The notes beneath the pieces were generated by a model, which was not told where the DNA came from, did not search any database, and was given only the letters and a program-made list of their open reading frames with translations. DNA of 64,000 nucleotides from Panulirus ornatus. Taxonomy: Eukaryota > Arthropoda > Malacostraca > Decapoda > Palinuridae. The stretch lies in contig NC_092234.1 of assembly GCF_036320965.1 (NCBI RefSeq), positions 39,062,505 to 39,126,504 of the forward strand. Direction: 5' to 3'. Shown one piece after another: positions 11,464-22,250 of this stretch. Position 1 is the first letter of the stretch, and each line of letters opens with the position of its first letter. The position numbers and the translations under genes were made by a program.

Positions 11464-11466
<3 letters not shown>
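10919..11466 (-). mobile_element. RTE-like LINE fragment (copy B, 3' end)
   Basis: 5'-truncated insertion on the minus strand. It holds the last 116 or so codons of the reverse transcriptase protein (from MDVLEMRCLRTMCGVRWFDR to NRVNW, 11460-11110), the short 3' untranslated region with a C15 run at about 10985-10999, the hairpin CTCGC-AAAC-GCGGG, and an A33 tail. The coding part has no internal stop. The 5' truncation point abuts (TA)n. Confidence 0.9.

Positions 11467-11512
<46 letters not shown>
11467..11512. repeat. (TA)n microsatellite
   Basis: About 45 bases of TA repeat between two oppositely oriented LINE fragments. Confidence 0.95.
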
Positions 11513-11514
<2 letters not shown>

Positions 11515-11685
11515 GCTATGGATGGAGTTGTGCGGAGGAGGGTGGATTTACTGGAAATGAGATATTTGAGGACAATAAGTGGCGTGAGGTGGTTTGATCG
11601 AGTAAGTAATGCAAGGGTAAGAGAGATGTGTGGTGATAAAAAGAGTGGTTGTGAGAGCAGAAGAGGGTGTTTTGAAATGGTTTGG
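11513..11685 (+). mobile_element. RTE-like LINE fragment (copy C, plus strand)
   Basis: Encodes AMDGVVRRRVDLLEMRYLRT and the following RWFDRVSNARVREMCG, the region just before the C-terminal tail, up to a KWFG residue group. A frameshift lies near 11640. It overlaps in element coordinates with copy B but faces the other way and differs at about one base in ten, so the pair forms an imperfect inverted repeat around (TA)n. It is cut off by (TG)n. Confidence 0.85.
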
Positions 11686-11966
11686 TGTGTGTGGTGTGTG
11701 TGTGTGTGGTGTGTGTGTGGTATGTGTGTGTGGTGTGTGTGTGGTGTGTGTGTGTGTGGTGTGTGTGGTGTGGTGTGTGTGTGTGGTGTGTGTGTGTGTG
11801 GTGTGTATGTGTGTGTGGTGTGGTGTGTGGTGTGGTGTGTGTGTGTGTGGTGTGTGTGGTGTGTGGTGTGTGTGTGGTGTGTGTGTATGTGTGTGTGGTG
11901 TGTGTGTGGTGTGTGTGTGTGTGGTGTGTGTGTGTGTGTGGTGTGGTGTGTGGTGTGTGTGTGTGT
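11686..11966. repeat. (TGTGG/TG)n array
   Basis: About 280 bases of TG repeat punctuated by TGG, giving Cys-Val-Trp and His-Thr frames that are artefacts. Confidence 0.97.
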
Positions 11967-12114
11967 TAGATGGTTCACCAGTGACCTCCCACACGTCCTG
12001 GGTGCTGCCTGACACTGACCTGACCTTGGGATGATACCATTCTCAGGGTCAGCTGTCGTTTGACACCTGGACCCATGAGATCATGTCATGGTGCGGCTCA
12101 CCCCCCGTGTGTGC

Positions 12115-12345
12115 TCTTACGTGACCTGGCCAGGTCGTATGCCACGTACCCGCCAGGTCTACTCTCATGCCTTACGTGACCTGGCCAGGTCGTATGCCAC
12201 GTACCCGCCAGGTCTACTCTCATGCCTTACGTGACCTGGCCAGGTCGTCTGCCACGTACCTGCCAGGTCTACTCTCATGCCTTACGTGACCTGGCCAGGT
12301 CGTATGCCACGTACCCGCCAGGTCTACTCTCATGCCTTATAAGCG
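12115..12345. repeat. 55-bp minisatellite, four copies
   Basis: Four almost identical units including CTTACGTGACCTGGCCAGG and CCACGTACC. The last unit decays after CTCATGCCTTA. Confidence 0.93.
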
Positions 12346-12424
12346 ATGTTCCACAGGTCGTCCGGGTCACATCGTAATGACCTGGTGGCCACGGCTACAC
12401 AATCAAACCATTGCCAGTTTTACC

Positions 12425-13450
12425 CATGTGGTCCATGTTGAACACCTGTGTGCACCTGGCCCCACGTGGTCCATGTTGAACACCTGTGTGCACCCGGGCC
12501 CATGTGGTCCATGCTGAACACCTGTGTGCACCTGGCCCCATGTGGTCCATGTTGAACACCTGTGTGCACCTGGCCCCATGTGGTCCATGTTGAACACTTG
12601 TGTGCACCTGGCTCCATGTGGTCCATGCTTAACACCTGTGTGCACCTGGCCCCATGTGGTCCATGCTGAACACCTGTGTGCACCTGGCCCCATGTGGCCC
12701 ATGTTGAACACCTGTGTGCACCTGGCCACATGTGGTCCATGTTGAACACCTGTGTGCACCTGGCCCCATGTGGTCCATGTTGAACACCTGTGTGCACCTG
12801 GCCCCACGTGGTCCATGTTGAACACCTGTGTGCACCTGGCCCCATGTGGTCCATGTTGAACACCTGTGTGCACCTGGCCCCATTTGGTCCATGTTGAACA
12901 CCTGTGTGCACCTGGCCCCATGTGGTCCATGTTGAACACCTGTGTGCACCTGGCCCCATGTGGTCCATGCTGAGCACCAGTGTGCACCTGGCCCCATGTG
13001 GTCCATGTTGAACACCTGTGTGCACCTGGCCCCATGTGGTCCATGTTGAACACCTATGTGCACCTGGCCCCATGTGGTCCATGTTGAACACCTGTGTGCA
13101 CCTGGACCCATGTGGTCCATGTTGAACACTTGTGTGCACCTGGACCCATGTGGTCCATGTTGAACACCTGTGTGCACCTAGCCCCAAGTGGTCCATGTTG
13201 AACACCTGTGTGCACCTGGCCCCATGTGGTCCATGTTGAACACCTGTGTGCACCTGGCCCCATGTGGTCCATGCTGAACACCTGTGTGCACCTGGCCCCA
13301 TGTGGTCCATGTTGAACACCTGTGTGCACCTGGCCCCATGTGGTCCATGTTGAACACCTGTGTGCACCTGACCCCATGTGGTCCATGTTGAACACCTGTG
13401 TGCACCTGGCCCCATGTGGTCCATGTTGAACACCTGTGTGCACTTGGCCA
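12425..13450. repeat. 38-bp minisatellite, about 27 copies
   Basis: Units contain CCATGTGGTCCATGTTGAAC and CACCTGTGTGCACCTGG. The minus strand is stop-free in all three frames because the unit has no stop in any register, which creates a Cys/His/Trp-rich frame of 343 codons. Units 38 bases long shift frame every copy, which argues against coding. Confidence 0.96.
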
Positions 13451-14120
13451 CATTCTACACAGGAGTCCGGAGGTCGTCGTCATCGCCAGCACTAGCAACC
13501 AGCGGAGGTCTACAAGCGCCCATAGAACATCGTCAACCACGTTTTCCATTCCCATTCTTATCATCTGTGCCTCTCTCCCTGCAGACCAGACCCGACAACC
13601 TTCCTATACTCTCTGAAGTAGGGGACCTCAGCCACCCCACCTGTAACACCTCCAGTAAATGTATGGGGCCTCTGTACTCCCTATCCCGTCCACTACACAA
13701 CCTCTGAACCATGAAACACCATCTCTCCTGTAGATGCACCACGAGACCCAAGCCAAGATGCACCTCTCCCGCCATACCTGCTGCAGTACCAGCTCAGGTG
13801 TGAAGGTTCTGAGCAGCCTCCCTCTCTACCTACCCTTAGGTCCTCCCAAGGCTGTTCCTGTCTCAGTCGACATCTGGAATACTTCAGCAAGCGTTACCAT
13901 CAATCAAATAATTTTGATATGGCTATTTTCTCCCTAACAAATTTGACCTCCAGAGGTTGTGTGTCCTCCACTTTAATGTCCCACAGGTTGTAAGTGTTGG
14001 GACATTCCTGTACTGCTCGTGGCCTGAACCTGCTGTAATGACTGCCTCACTGAGAACACAGGTGAAGGAAAATAGAATATGTTTCAAGATCTTTGAAATT
14101 TACTGTAAATTCCTGTGTTT
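13451..14120. other. Low-copy sequence, no gene seen
   Basis: Mixed sequence after the 38-bp array. Short open frames have no recognisable domain and no start or codon pattern that stands out. Confidence 0.4.
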
Positions 14121-14345
14121 ACTACAGGCGGGGAACGTGATTATTGGTTATACAGCCGTCAGGTTTATAATACAGGAGGAAAGCATGATTATTGGATATA
14201 CGACCATCAGGAATAATATAGGAGGGGAGCATGGCTATAGACCATATAGAAACCAGGAATGATAGAGGAGAGCGCATAGTTACTGGTTACATAACCACAA
14301 GGAATGATACAGGAGGTCAACATGGCTACTGGTTATATCCACCAG
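14121..14345. repeat. Degenerate ~44-bp repeat
   Basis: About five diverged units sharing ATACAGGAGG, CATGG/CATGATTA and TACTGGTTATA-like segments. Divergence suggests an old array. Confidence 0.7.
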
Positions 14346-14489
14346 GACCACAGGAACGAACCTGTCTATACATCGCTATGGTCACCATTTCAGCGTATGG
14401 GAACGAACCAGAGCAGCTGGTCGTCCAGGCCTGGCGCGTCATGCCTACTGCGTAACGATCACGTTATTATTCTATGGTGGTCTACACCC

Positions 14490-14635
14490 ACGCCATGTGT
14501 ACACACGCACGAACATACAGGATATGGCATAGCGACATCCATACACACACTCTCACACCCACACGCCCAAACATCCACACCCACACCCGCATCCACACAT
14601 CCACACGCCCATGCACCCACTCCCACAGAGGCACA
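14490..14635. repeat. Irregular (CACACC)n-rich tract
   Basis: CA- and CCACA-rich irregular repeat without a fixed unit. Confidence 0.7.
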
Positions 14636-14699
14636 GGGAAGGCCCTACTCCCAGTACATCTTTAAGCTTCTCCTCGCCCGTCTCCCAGCACCGGATTAT

Positions 14700-15060
14700 C
14701 TCGCCGCGTCTCGTTTTATCTCGCGTTGCATCATGTGTTCTTTCTCTGTCTTTGATGTCTTGCAGTCATTGCCGTTACCATGGAGTCTCTTATGTTATCT
14801 CGTGATGTCTCGTGTTACCTTCCTGTGTTTCGTGTTACCCTGAGGCGTCTCGTGTATCTCGTGGTGTCTCATGCAATCTTGAGGCGTCTCGTGTTATTTC
14901 ACAAGGTCTCCCGTTACCCCGTGTTACACCAGTGTAGCCCATGTTATCTCGTGACGTCTCGTATTACGAGGCCTTGCGTTGTGTCAGGCGTCCTGCGTCA
15001 GGCGTCGTGCGTCAGTCGTGCGTCCGGTGACGGTGTTGTCTGCTGACGGTTATCACGTTT
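14700..15060. repeat. Degenerate TCTCGTG and GCGTCAG repeats
   Basis: The first part repeats TCTCGTGTTA / TCTCGTGATG irregularly (about 14700-14970). The second repeats GCGTCAG and GCGTC (about 14975-15030). Frames across it are not gene-like. Confidence 0.65.
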
Positions 15061-15339
15061 GTCCATCACTCATGCGGGGAGGAGCGGCGCACTAGAATAG
15101 CCGGCCGCCCGCACTAAGGTCCAGACTGCAGCGTCCTGTGGGCAGGAAACCGCATCTATGGCAGCGTGAGGTATGGCAGGTTCTTGTGCCCGGAAGATTG
15201 CTATCTGCTTACCTCACCTATTATAACACAACTGTTGCGATTTGTTTGTTTGTTGAGCTTCTTCCTCCTCTTTGTCAGGGGCGCTTCCTGAGGGCTCGGC
15301 GCGGGAAGCCGTGTCAAATTTGAATTTCTGGAAGAACGT
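15061..15339. other. Low-copy spacer
   Basis: GC-moderate unique stretch without a supported gene. Confidence 0.4.
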
Positions 15340-16066
15340 TCCTAACCGTCCTAACCGTCCTAACCGTCATAACCGTCATAACCGTCATAACCGTCATAAC
15401 CGTCCTAACCGTCCTAACCGTCCTAACCGTCCTAACCGTCATAACCGTCCTAACCGTCCTAACCGTCATAACCGTCATAACCGTCCTAACCGTCATAACC
15501 GTCCTAACCGTCCTAACCGTCATAACCGTCATAACCGTCCTAACCGTCATAACCGTCCTAACCGTCCTAACCGTCATAACCGTCCTAACCGTCCTAACCG
15601 TCCTAACCGTCATAACCGTCCTAACCGTCCTAACCGTCCTAACCGTCCTAACCGTCATAACCGTCCTAACCGTCCTAACCGTCATAACCGTCCTAACCGT
15701 CATAACCGTCCTAACCGTCATAACCGTCCTAACCGTCCTAACCGTCCTAACCGTCCTAACCGTCATAACCGTCCTAACCGTCCTAACCGTCATAACCGTC
15801 CTAACCGTCATAACCGTCCTAACCGTCCTAACCGTCATAACCGTCCTAACCGTCATAACCGTCCTAACCGTCATAACCGTCCTAACCGTCCTAACCGTCC
15901 TAACCGTCCTAACCGTCCTAACCGTCATAACCGTCCTAACCGTCCTAACCGTCATAACCGTCCTAACCGTCATAACCGTCATAACCGTCCTAACCGTCAT
16001 AACCGTCCTAACCGTCATAACCGTCCTAACCTAACCTAACCGTCCTAACCGTCATAACCGACCGAT
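15340..16066. repeat. 9-bp CCTAACCGT / CATAACCGT array
   Basis: About 78 units of two types that differ at one base, CCTAACCGT and CATAACCGT, in an irregular order. Near the right end (16025-16039) the unit collapses to three perfect CCTAA repeats, the arthropod telomere pentamer. The frames giving Pro-Asn-Arg-His or Arg-Thr-Val repeats are artefacts of a 9-base unit. Confidence 0.97.
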
Positions 16067-16650
16067 TATTCAAAATCAAGAAGAATGTTTGGAATATTCG
16101 GCAGGTTCCTGACTGATGTTAGTCGAATTAACGGGGTTGAAGTTCGTGTTGTCAGAGGGAAAGATAAATTCACATATTTTCATCCGTGTGTCATAGCGTG
16201 CGGCCCATGTAAACTGACGGATGTCTCATATTCCTTTGTTCGCGTCTGTGAGGCCAGGTCCTCCTCTCCCCCCCCCCCCTCCCCCCCCTGGCCAGGAGTC
16301 AAGACACAGCCAAATTTCGGATTAACAAAGGCAGCGTCCTAATACCCGGTAATCCTAATGGAACCCGAAACTACCAATCCGAAGTAACGAAATCTCGAGG
16401 AAAGCAAATCTGGCGACTCCCCCATTCGGCATCTCACCAGCGAGAGCAGCATCCATCCCGCCCATTGGAATGCAAGGCCTCCTGCCATTGGTGGGCAGGC
16501 ATGCTACGGCCGCGCTGATTGGCGGTCCCCTCGCGGTTTTTCTTTCGCACCCCCACGATCGATCTTGGGTTACTATGGAGACAGAGGATTTCATTTATTC
16601 TCGCTCCAGCGCCAATTTACGCTAGATGCCCTCCAGAGTACAGCCAGGGC

Positions 16651-16655
<5 letters not shown>
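16067..16655. promoter_or_regulatory. GC-rich island with CCAAT boxes, promoter candidate
   Basis: A low-repeat, CpG-bearing island in an otherwise repetitive area. CCAAT motifs lie at 16374-16378 and 16612-16616 on the plus strand and, inverted, at 16464-16468, 16487-16491 and 16518-16522. The last has the fuller CTGATTGGC form bound by NF-Y-type factors. No TATA box is evident. A 16-codon frame starts at 16574. No downstream gene is recognised, so a promoter role is only inferred. Confidence 0.3.
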
Positions 16656-16739
<84 letters not shown>

Positions 16740-16860
16740 TATAAAAGAAACATACTATAGCGAAATGTAGATACTTAAATGAAAACAGCAAAAGGGTAAA
16801 GAAAGAGAATATGAGATTACTGTAGAGTAGATGTGTGGAGGTATGAACAGATATATGAAT

Positions 16861-16940
<80 letters not shown>
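16656..16940. repeat. Two (GA)n microsatellites
   Basis: GA repeat at about 16656-16737 (with one GGGA interruption) and about 16863-16940, separated by about 125 bases of AT-rich sequence. Confidence 0.97.
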
Positions 16941-16943
<3 letters not shown>

Positions 16944-17016
16944 ACAAGCGGGCCAGAGAGGCAGGTCGGTGGGGAAAGTTGACGGCAAATGTAAATGCTC
17001 TGATGGTCGTCCATGG

Positions 17017-17064
<48 letters not shown>

Positions 17065-17185
17065 CACACACACACACACCTCACACACACACCCACACAC
17101 ACACACACACACCACACACACACACACACCTCACACACACACACACACACCACACACACACACACACACACACCTCACACACACA

Positions 17186-17223
<38 letters not shown>

Positions 17224-17272
17224 CACACACACCACACACACACACCACACACCTCACACACACACACACACA

Positions 17273-17342
<70 letters not shown>

Positions 17343-17375
17343 CACACACACACACACACCTCACACACACACACA

Positions 17376-17406
<31 letters not shown>

Positions 17407-17481
17407 CACACCACGCACACCACACACACACACCACACACACACACCACACACACACACCACACACACACACTCACACACA

Positions 17482-17563
<82 letters not shown>

Positions 17564-17574
17564 ACACACACTTA

Positions 17575-17623
<49 letters not shown>

Positions 17624-17657
17624 ACACACACACACACACACACACCACACACACACA

Positions 17658-17701
<44 letters not shown>

Positions 17702-17723
17702 ACACACACACACACCACACACA

Positions 17724-17759
<36 letters not shown>

Positions 17760-17768
17760 ACACACACT
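17017..17768. repeat. (CA)n array with CACC/CTCACA variants
   Basis: About 750 bases of CA repeat broken by ACC, CTCA and single-base variants. It yields frames over 300 codons of His/Thr or Cys/Val that are not genes. Confidence 0.98.
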
Positions 17769-18080
17769 GTATGTAGTGTTATCATTATCCTTAACAAGGA
17801 AGAAGGTGTTAGCGATCGTTGGGTTGTTGGCTGTAGCTTGACGTAGACGACCTTAATGACTCGGGTAGTTGGTAGGTCTAAAGACCAGTCCACCAACCCC
17901 AGACAACCCCTCCCAGGGGGTTCCTCACCTACAAGGTTCCACCACAATCATTAGGAGAGGAAGGTAGTCTCCTTACGACGAAGAGTTCCACGAGATGGTT
18001 TACTGATGGTTTCGTAAGTGAATTATACATACATACGTACATACAGCTGTAATATGTGCACCAACGCTCATTAAACATCT
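17769..18080. other. Low-copy spacer
   Basis: About 310 bases without gene or repeat signal, ending at a TA tract. Confidence 0.4.
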
Positions 18081-18081
18081 G

Positions 18082-18158
<77 letters not shown>
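18082..18158. repeat. (TA)n microsatellite
   Basis: About 77 bases of TA repeat left of the palindromic segment. Confidence 0.97.
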
Positions 18159-18159
<1 letters not shown>

Positions 18160-18237
18160 CAGGTCGGTAAAAGTACCCAAGTGCACTTTCGTGCACTTGG
18201 GTACTTTTCGTGTTTCATTTTCCCCGTGGACTCGTAG

Positions 18238-18239
<2 letters not shown>
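18160..18239. other. Segment with perfect 18-bp palindrome between TA tracts
   Basis: Arms AAAAGTACCCAAGTGCAC (18169-18186) and its exact reverse complement (18191-18208) are separated by a 4-base loop, TTTC. The remainder reads CGTGTTTCATTTTCCCC and runs into (TA)n. It looks like the end of a short interspersed repeat rather than a chance palindrome. Confidence 0.85.

Positions 18240-18314
<75 letters not shown>
18240..18314. repeat. (TA)n microsatellite
   Basis: About 75 bases of TA repeat between the palindrome and a SINE-like copy. Confidence 0.97.
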
Positions 18315-18317
<3 letters not shown>

Positions 18318-18527
18318 GGGGATAGGGGAGAAAGAATACTTCCCACGTATTCCCTGCGAGTCGTAAAAGGCGACTAAAAGGGGAGGGAGCGAGTGGCTGG
18401 AAATCCTCCCCTCTCGTTTTTTTTTTTTTTTTATTTTCCAAAAGAGGGAACAGAGAAGGGGGCCAGGTGAAGATATTCCCTCAAAGGCCCAGTCCTCTGT
18501 TCTTAACGCTACCTTGCTAACGCGGGA
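18315..18527 (+). mobile_element. SINE-like element with LINE-type 3' tail (copy 2)
   Basis: Most complete copy in the window. The head reads GGGGATAGGGGAGAAAGAAT and is followed by AGTCG-TAAAAGG-CGACT, which can form a 5-bp hairpin. An internal T run and GGCCCAGTCCTCTGTTC come next. The tail is truncated just after CTTGC-TAAC-GCGGG, without the usual (TA)n. No A/B box was recognised. Compared with copy 1 it adds about 60 bases at the 5' side. Confidence 0.8.
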
Positions 18528-18689
18528 ACATTAGTATAATGATATACTATCAAGATTAAATGAAGTAGATACAACGGTAGACTTTGATCACGGCAGAACG
18601 TGATAATTTTGCTCGAGAATAATAGATGATAAAGATAAGGTTGTTAAAATTTGACTGATGACTTCATTGAAGTGTCTTGCTACAGGAAT

Positions 18690-19960
18690 GTGTTTGAGCA
18701 ATGTAAGTTTGCCAGTTTCACACCGATATTTGGTAAAGGTAGTAATTCACTGCCCGGAATTATCATCCAATCAGCATAATGTCTGCAATTGGTAGACGTA
18801 CAGAAACCATCTTCCGGGATCATATTGTGAACCATTTACAGGACCACCACTGGTAAACAGCTCTCAGCGTGCTGTTCCACGAAATCGCTCATGTTTGACA
18901 AATCTGCTTGATTTCTTATATGAAGCCATCAATATGGATGATGAAAGTAAAGCAGTTGATTGATGTCATATATTTAGAATTTCACAAAACATTTGATAAA
19001 GTTCCTCATCAAAGGTTATTAACAAGAGTTGTCGTATAGTATAGATGGGGTTATTCTTCGATGGTTAGATGAGTGGTTGACTGGCCTGAAGATGGTTACA
19101 ATGAATGGTCAAGCCTCAGAATGGTTAGACGTAACAAGTGGTGTACCTCAGGGATGAGCGTTGGGACCACTTCTCTATTTCACATATGTCAGACACTGAT
19201 GGACTGGGTTGACCGGTGGCAAATGAATTTTGATGATGATAAAATGGAAAGTGATCAAATATTGATAGCAAAAAAACGAGAAGGCAGGCTACAGCAGATG
19301 TTCTTTTGAACTGCAAAAGGAAAAGGATGAAGGACACTTAGGTTTAATAATATTCATTAAGCTAAAGCCAAGTAAGGAGTACATAGAAGCAATAGGGAAG
19401 GTAAACAGTATTCTAGGATTATGAACAGAGCTTTTGAAATGAAGTCTAAGGAACTAATCCGCACCTTACATTGCACTGATGCGGCCCCACCTTACATACT
19501 ATGTTCAGCGTTGGTCATCCTACTTGAGGGAAAACAGACAGAATGGAGGAAGTACAGAGGCCAGCCAGCCACCTAGATGAGTCCCAGAATGAGAAACAAA
19601 TCCTATGAGAGCCGAGGAAACGATGTCAATCTATTTAGCTCACAAGTTTATGATGTGATCTAAGACAAGTGTTGATGATTATGGAAGACTTTGGTGATCT
19701 TGAGCTAACACTTTACCTAAGGCTTGTAGTCTGATTCACTCGTAGTAATGTTACGAATCCTTGGTCACACATCTTGACCTGTAATGAGGCTAAGTACATT
19801 TTTACAAAAGGATTGTTAACCTGTGGAGTGATTTATCATTCATACTGGTTGAAAGTGGTATCAGAGACGGTTCTTAACAGACCTAATCTTCCTTCAAGTC
19901 TTCAAACGACATACTCAGCTCATTAACGACATAAAGTGATATGTACAAATATTTCTTCCT
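18690..19960 (+). pseudogene. Decayed CR1-like LINE reverse transcriptase
   Basis: Broken plus-strand frames follow the order of a CR1-type reverse transcriptase. PGNYHPISIMSAIGR-like fingers lie at about 18755, SCLTNLLDFLYEA at about 18890, and motif A as HKTFDKVPHQRLL at about 18980-19020. Motif B is NGQASEWLDVTSGVPQG at 19103-19156, where a stop replaces the next serine. WQMNFDDDK (about 19215) matches the segment after motif C, but the FADD box itself is lost. RMRNKSYESRGNDVNLFS (about 19585) matches the conserved RATKLVPGLRNKSYEERL region. Stops and frameshifts throughout: an old, inactive copy. Confidence 0.8.
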
Positions 19961-20140
19961 AAGTCATCTGTTGACTTTCGTTCTGTTGCTACGGTAACGT
20001 GTGTACGTTTCTGTAATACATTCATCAAAGTCATCATCTCTGATGAAAATGTTTATTTTATTCAATAATGAAATATATAGTTAATCTGCTGCTGACGTCA
20101 TCCCTGCTCGAAATTTCAATGTTTAATTATTTTGAGAAAT

Positions 20141-22142
20141 TCCCACTGTGTAACGACTCCCCCACTGTGTAATAACCCTCCCACTGTGTGATGACTCTCC
20201 CACTGTGTAATGACTCTCCCACTGTGTAATAACTCTCCCACTGTGTGATGACTCTCCCACTGTGTAATGACTAACCCACTGTGTAATAACTCTCCCACTG
20301 TGTGATGACTCTCCCACTGTGTAATGACTCTCCCACTGTGTAATGACTAACCCACTGTGTAATAACTCTCCCACTGTGTGATGACTCTCCCACTGTGTAA
20401 TGACTCTCCCACTGTGTAATGACTAACCCACTGTGTAATAACTCTCCCACTGTGTGATGACTCTCCCACTGTGTAATGACTCTCCCACTGTGTAATGACT
20501 CTCCCACTGTGTAGTAACTCTCCCACTGTGTAATGACTAACCCACTGTGTAATAACTCTCCCACTGTGTGATGACTCTCCCACTGTGTAATGACTCTCCC
20601 ACTGTGTAATGACTAACCCACTGTGTAATAACTCTCCCACTGTGTGATAACTCTCCCACTGTGTAATGACTCTCCCACTGTGTAATGACTCTCCCACTGT
20701 GTAGTAACTCTCCCACTGTGTAATGACTCTCCCACTGTGTAATGACTCTCCCACTGTGTAATGACTCTCCCACTGTGTAGTAACTCTCCCACTGTGTAAT
20801 GACTAACCCACTGTGTAATAACTCTCCCACTGTGTGATGACTCTCCCACTGTGTAATGACTCTCCCACTGTGTAATGACTAACCCACTGTGTAATAACTC
20901 TCCCACTGTGTGATAACTCTCCCACTGTGTAATGACTCTCCCACTGTGTAATGACTCTCCCACTGTGTAGTAACTCTCCCACTGTGTAATGACTCTCCCA
21001 CTGTGTAATGACTCTCCCACTGTGTAATGACTCTCCCACTGTGTAGTAACTCTCCCACTGTGTAATGACTCTCCCACTGTATAATGACTCTCCCAATGTG
21101 TAATGACTCTCCCACTGTGTAATGACTCCCACTGTGTAATGACTCTCCCACTGTGTAGTAACTCTCCCACTGTGTAATAACTTTCCCACTGTGTAATGAC
21201 TCTCCCACTGTGTAATGACTCTCCCACTGTGTAATAATTCTCCCACTGTGTAATGACTCTCCCACTGTGTAATGACTCCCCCACTGTGTAATGACTCTCC
21301 CACTGTGTAATGACTCTCCCATTGTGTAATAACTCTCCCACTGTGTAATGACTCTCCCACTATGTAATAACTCTCTCACTGTGTAATGACTCTCCCACTG
21401 TGTAATGACTCTCCCACTGTGTAATAACTCTCCCACTGTGTAATGACTCTCCCACTATGTAATAACTCTCCCACTGTGTAATGACTCTCCCACTGTGTAA
21501 TGACTCTCCCATTGTGTAATGACTCTCCCACTGTATAATGACTCTCCCACTGTGTAATGACTCTCCCACTGTGTAGTAACTCTCCCACTGTGTAATAACT
21601 CTCCCACTGTGTAATGACTCTCCCACTGTGTAGTAACTCTCCCACTGTGTAATGACTCTCCCACTGTGTAATAACTCTCCCACTGTGTAATAACTCTCCC
21701 ACTGTGTAATAACTCTCCCACTGTGTAATGACTCTCCCACTGTGTAGTAACTCTCCCACTGTGTAATGACTCTCCCACTGTGTAGTAACTCTCCCACTGT
21801 GTAATAACTCTCCCACTGTGTAATGACTCTCCCACTGTGTAGTAACTCTCCCACTGTGTAATGACTCTCCCACTGTGTAGTAACTCTCCCACTGTGTAAT
21901 AACTCTCCCACTGTGTAGTAACTCTCCCACTGTGTAATGACTCTCCCACTGTGTAGTAACTCTCCCACTGTGTAATGACTCTCCCACTGTGTAGTAACTC
22001 TCCCACTGTGTAATAACTCTCCCACTGTGTAGTAACTCTCCCACTGTGTAATGACTCTCCCACTGTGTAGTAACTCTCCCACTGTGTAGTAACTCTCCCA
22101 CTGTGTAATGACTCTCCCACTGTGTAGTAACTCTCCCACTGT
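20141..22142. repeat. 19-bp minisatellite, about 105 copies, with higher-order structure
   Basis: Units are variants of CCCACTGTGTAATGACTCT; changes at a few positions give TAATAACTCTC, TAGTAACTCTC, TGATGACTCTC and TAATGACTAAC types. In the left half the variants recur in a 76-bp (4-unit) and a 266-bp (14-unit) order. The minus strand is free of stops in every register, giving overlapping frames up to 286 codons that are artefacts. Confidence 0.97.
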
Positions 22143-22250
22143 GATGCATCAACAAACTAGGATCAGTTCTCTTGTCAATCTGAAAATATGAGAAAAATTC
22201 CGAAACAAAATGTAAAATGCAAAATTGACTTTGCAATAAAAAGCTATAAG

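Noticed and set aside
12420..13451. 343-codon Cys/His/Trp repeat protein on the minus strand
   Set aside because: 38-bp unit shifts frame every copy and all registers are open; no signal peptide or non-repeat coding flank.
16831..17846. His/Thr repeat frames over 270-330 codons
   Set aside because: (CA)n microsatellite.
20613..22236. MGESLHSGRVITQWESHYTV-type repeat protein, 286 codons
   Set aside because: 19-bp array without stops in any register; length divisibility, not coding selection, explains it.
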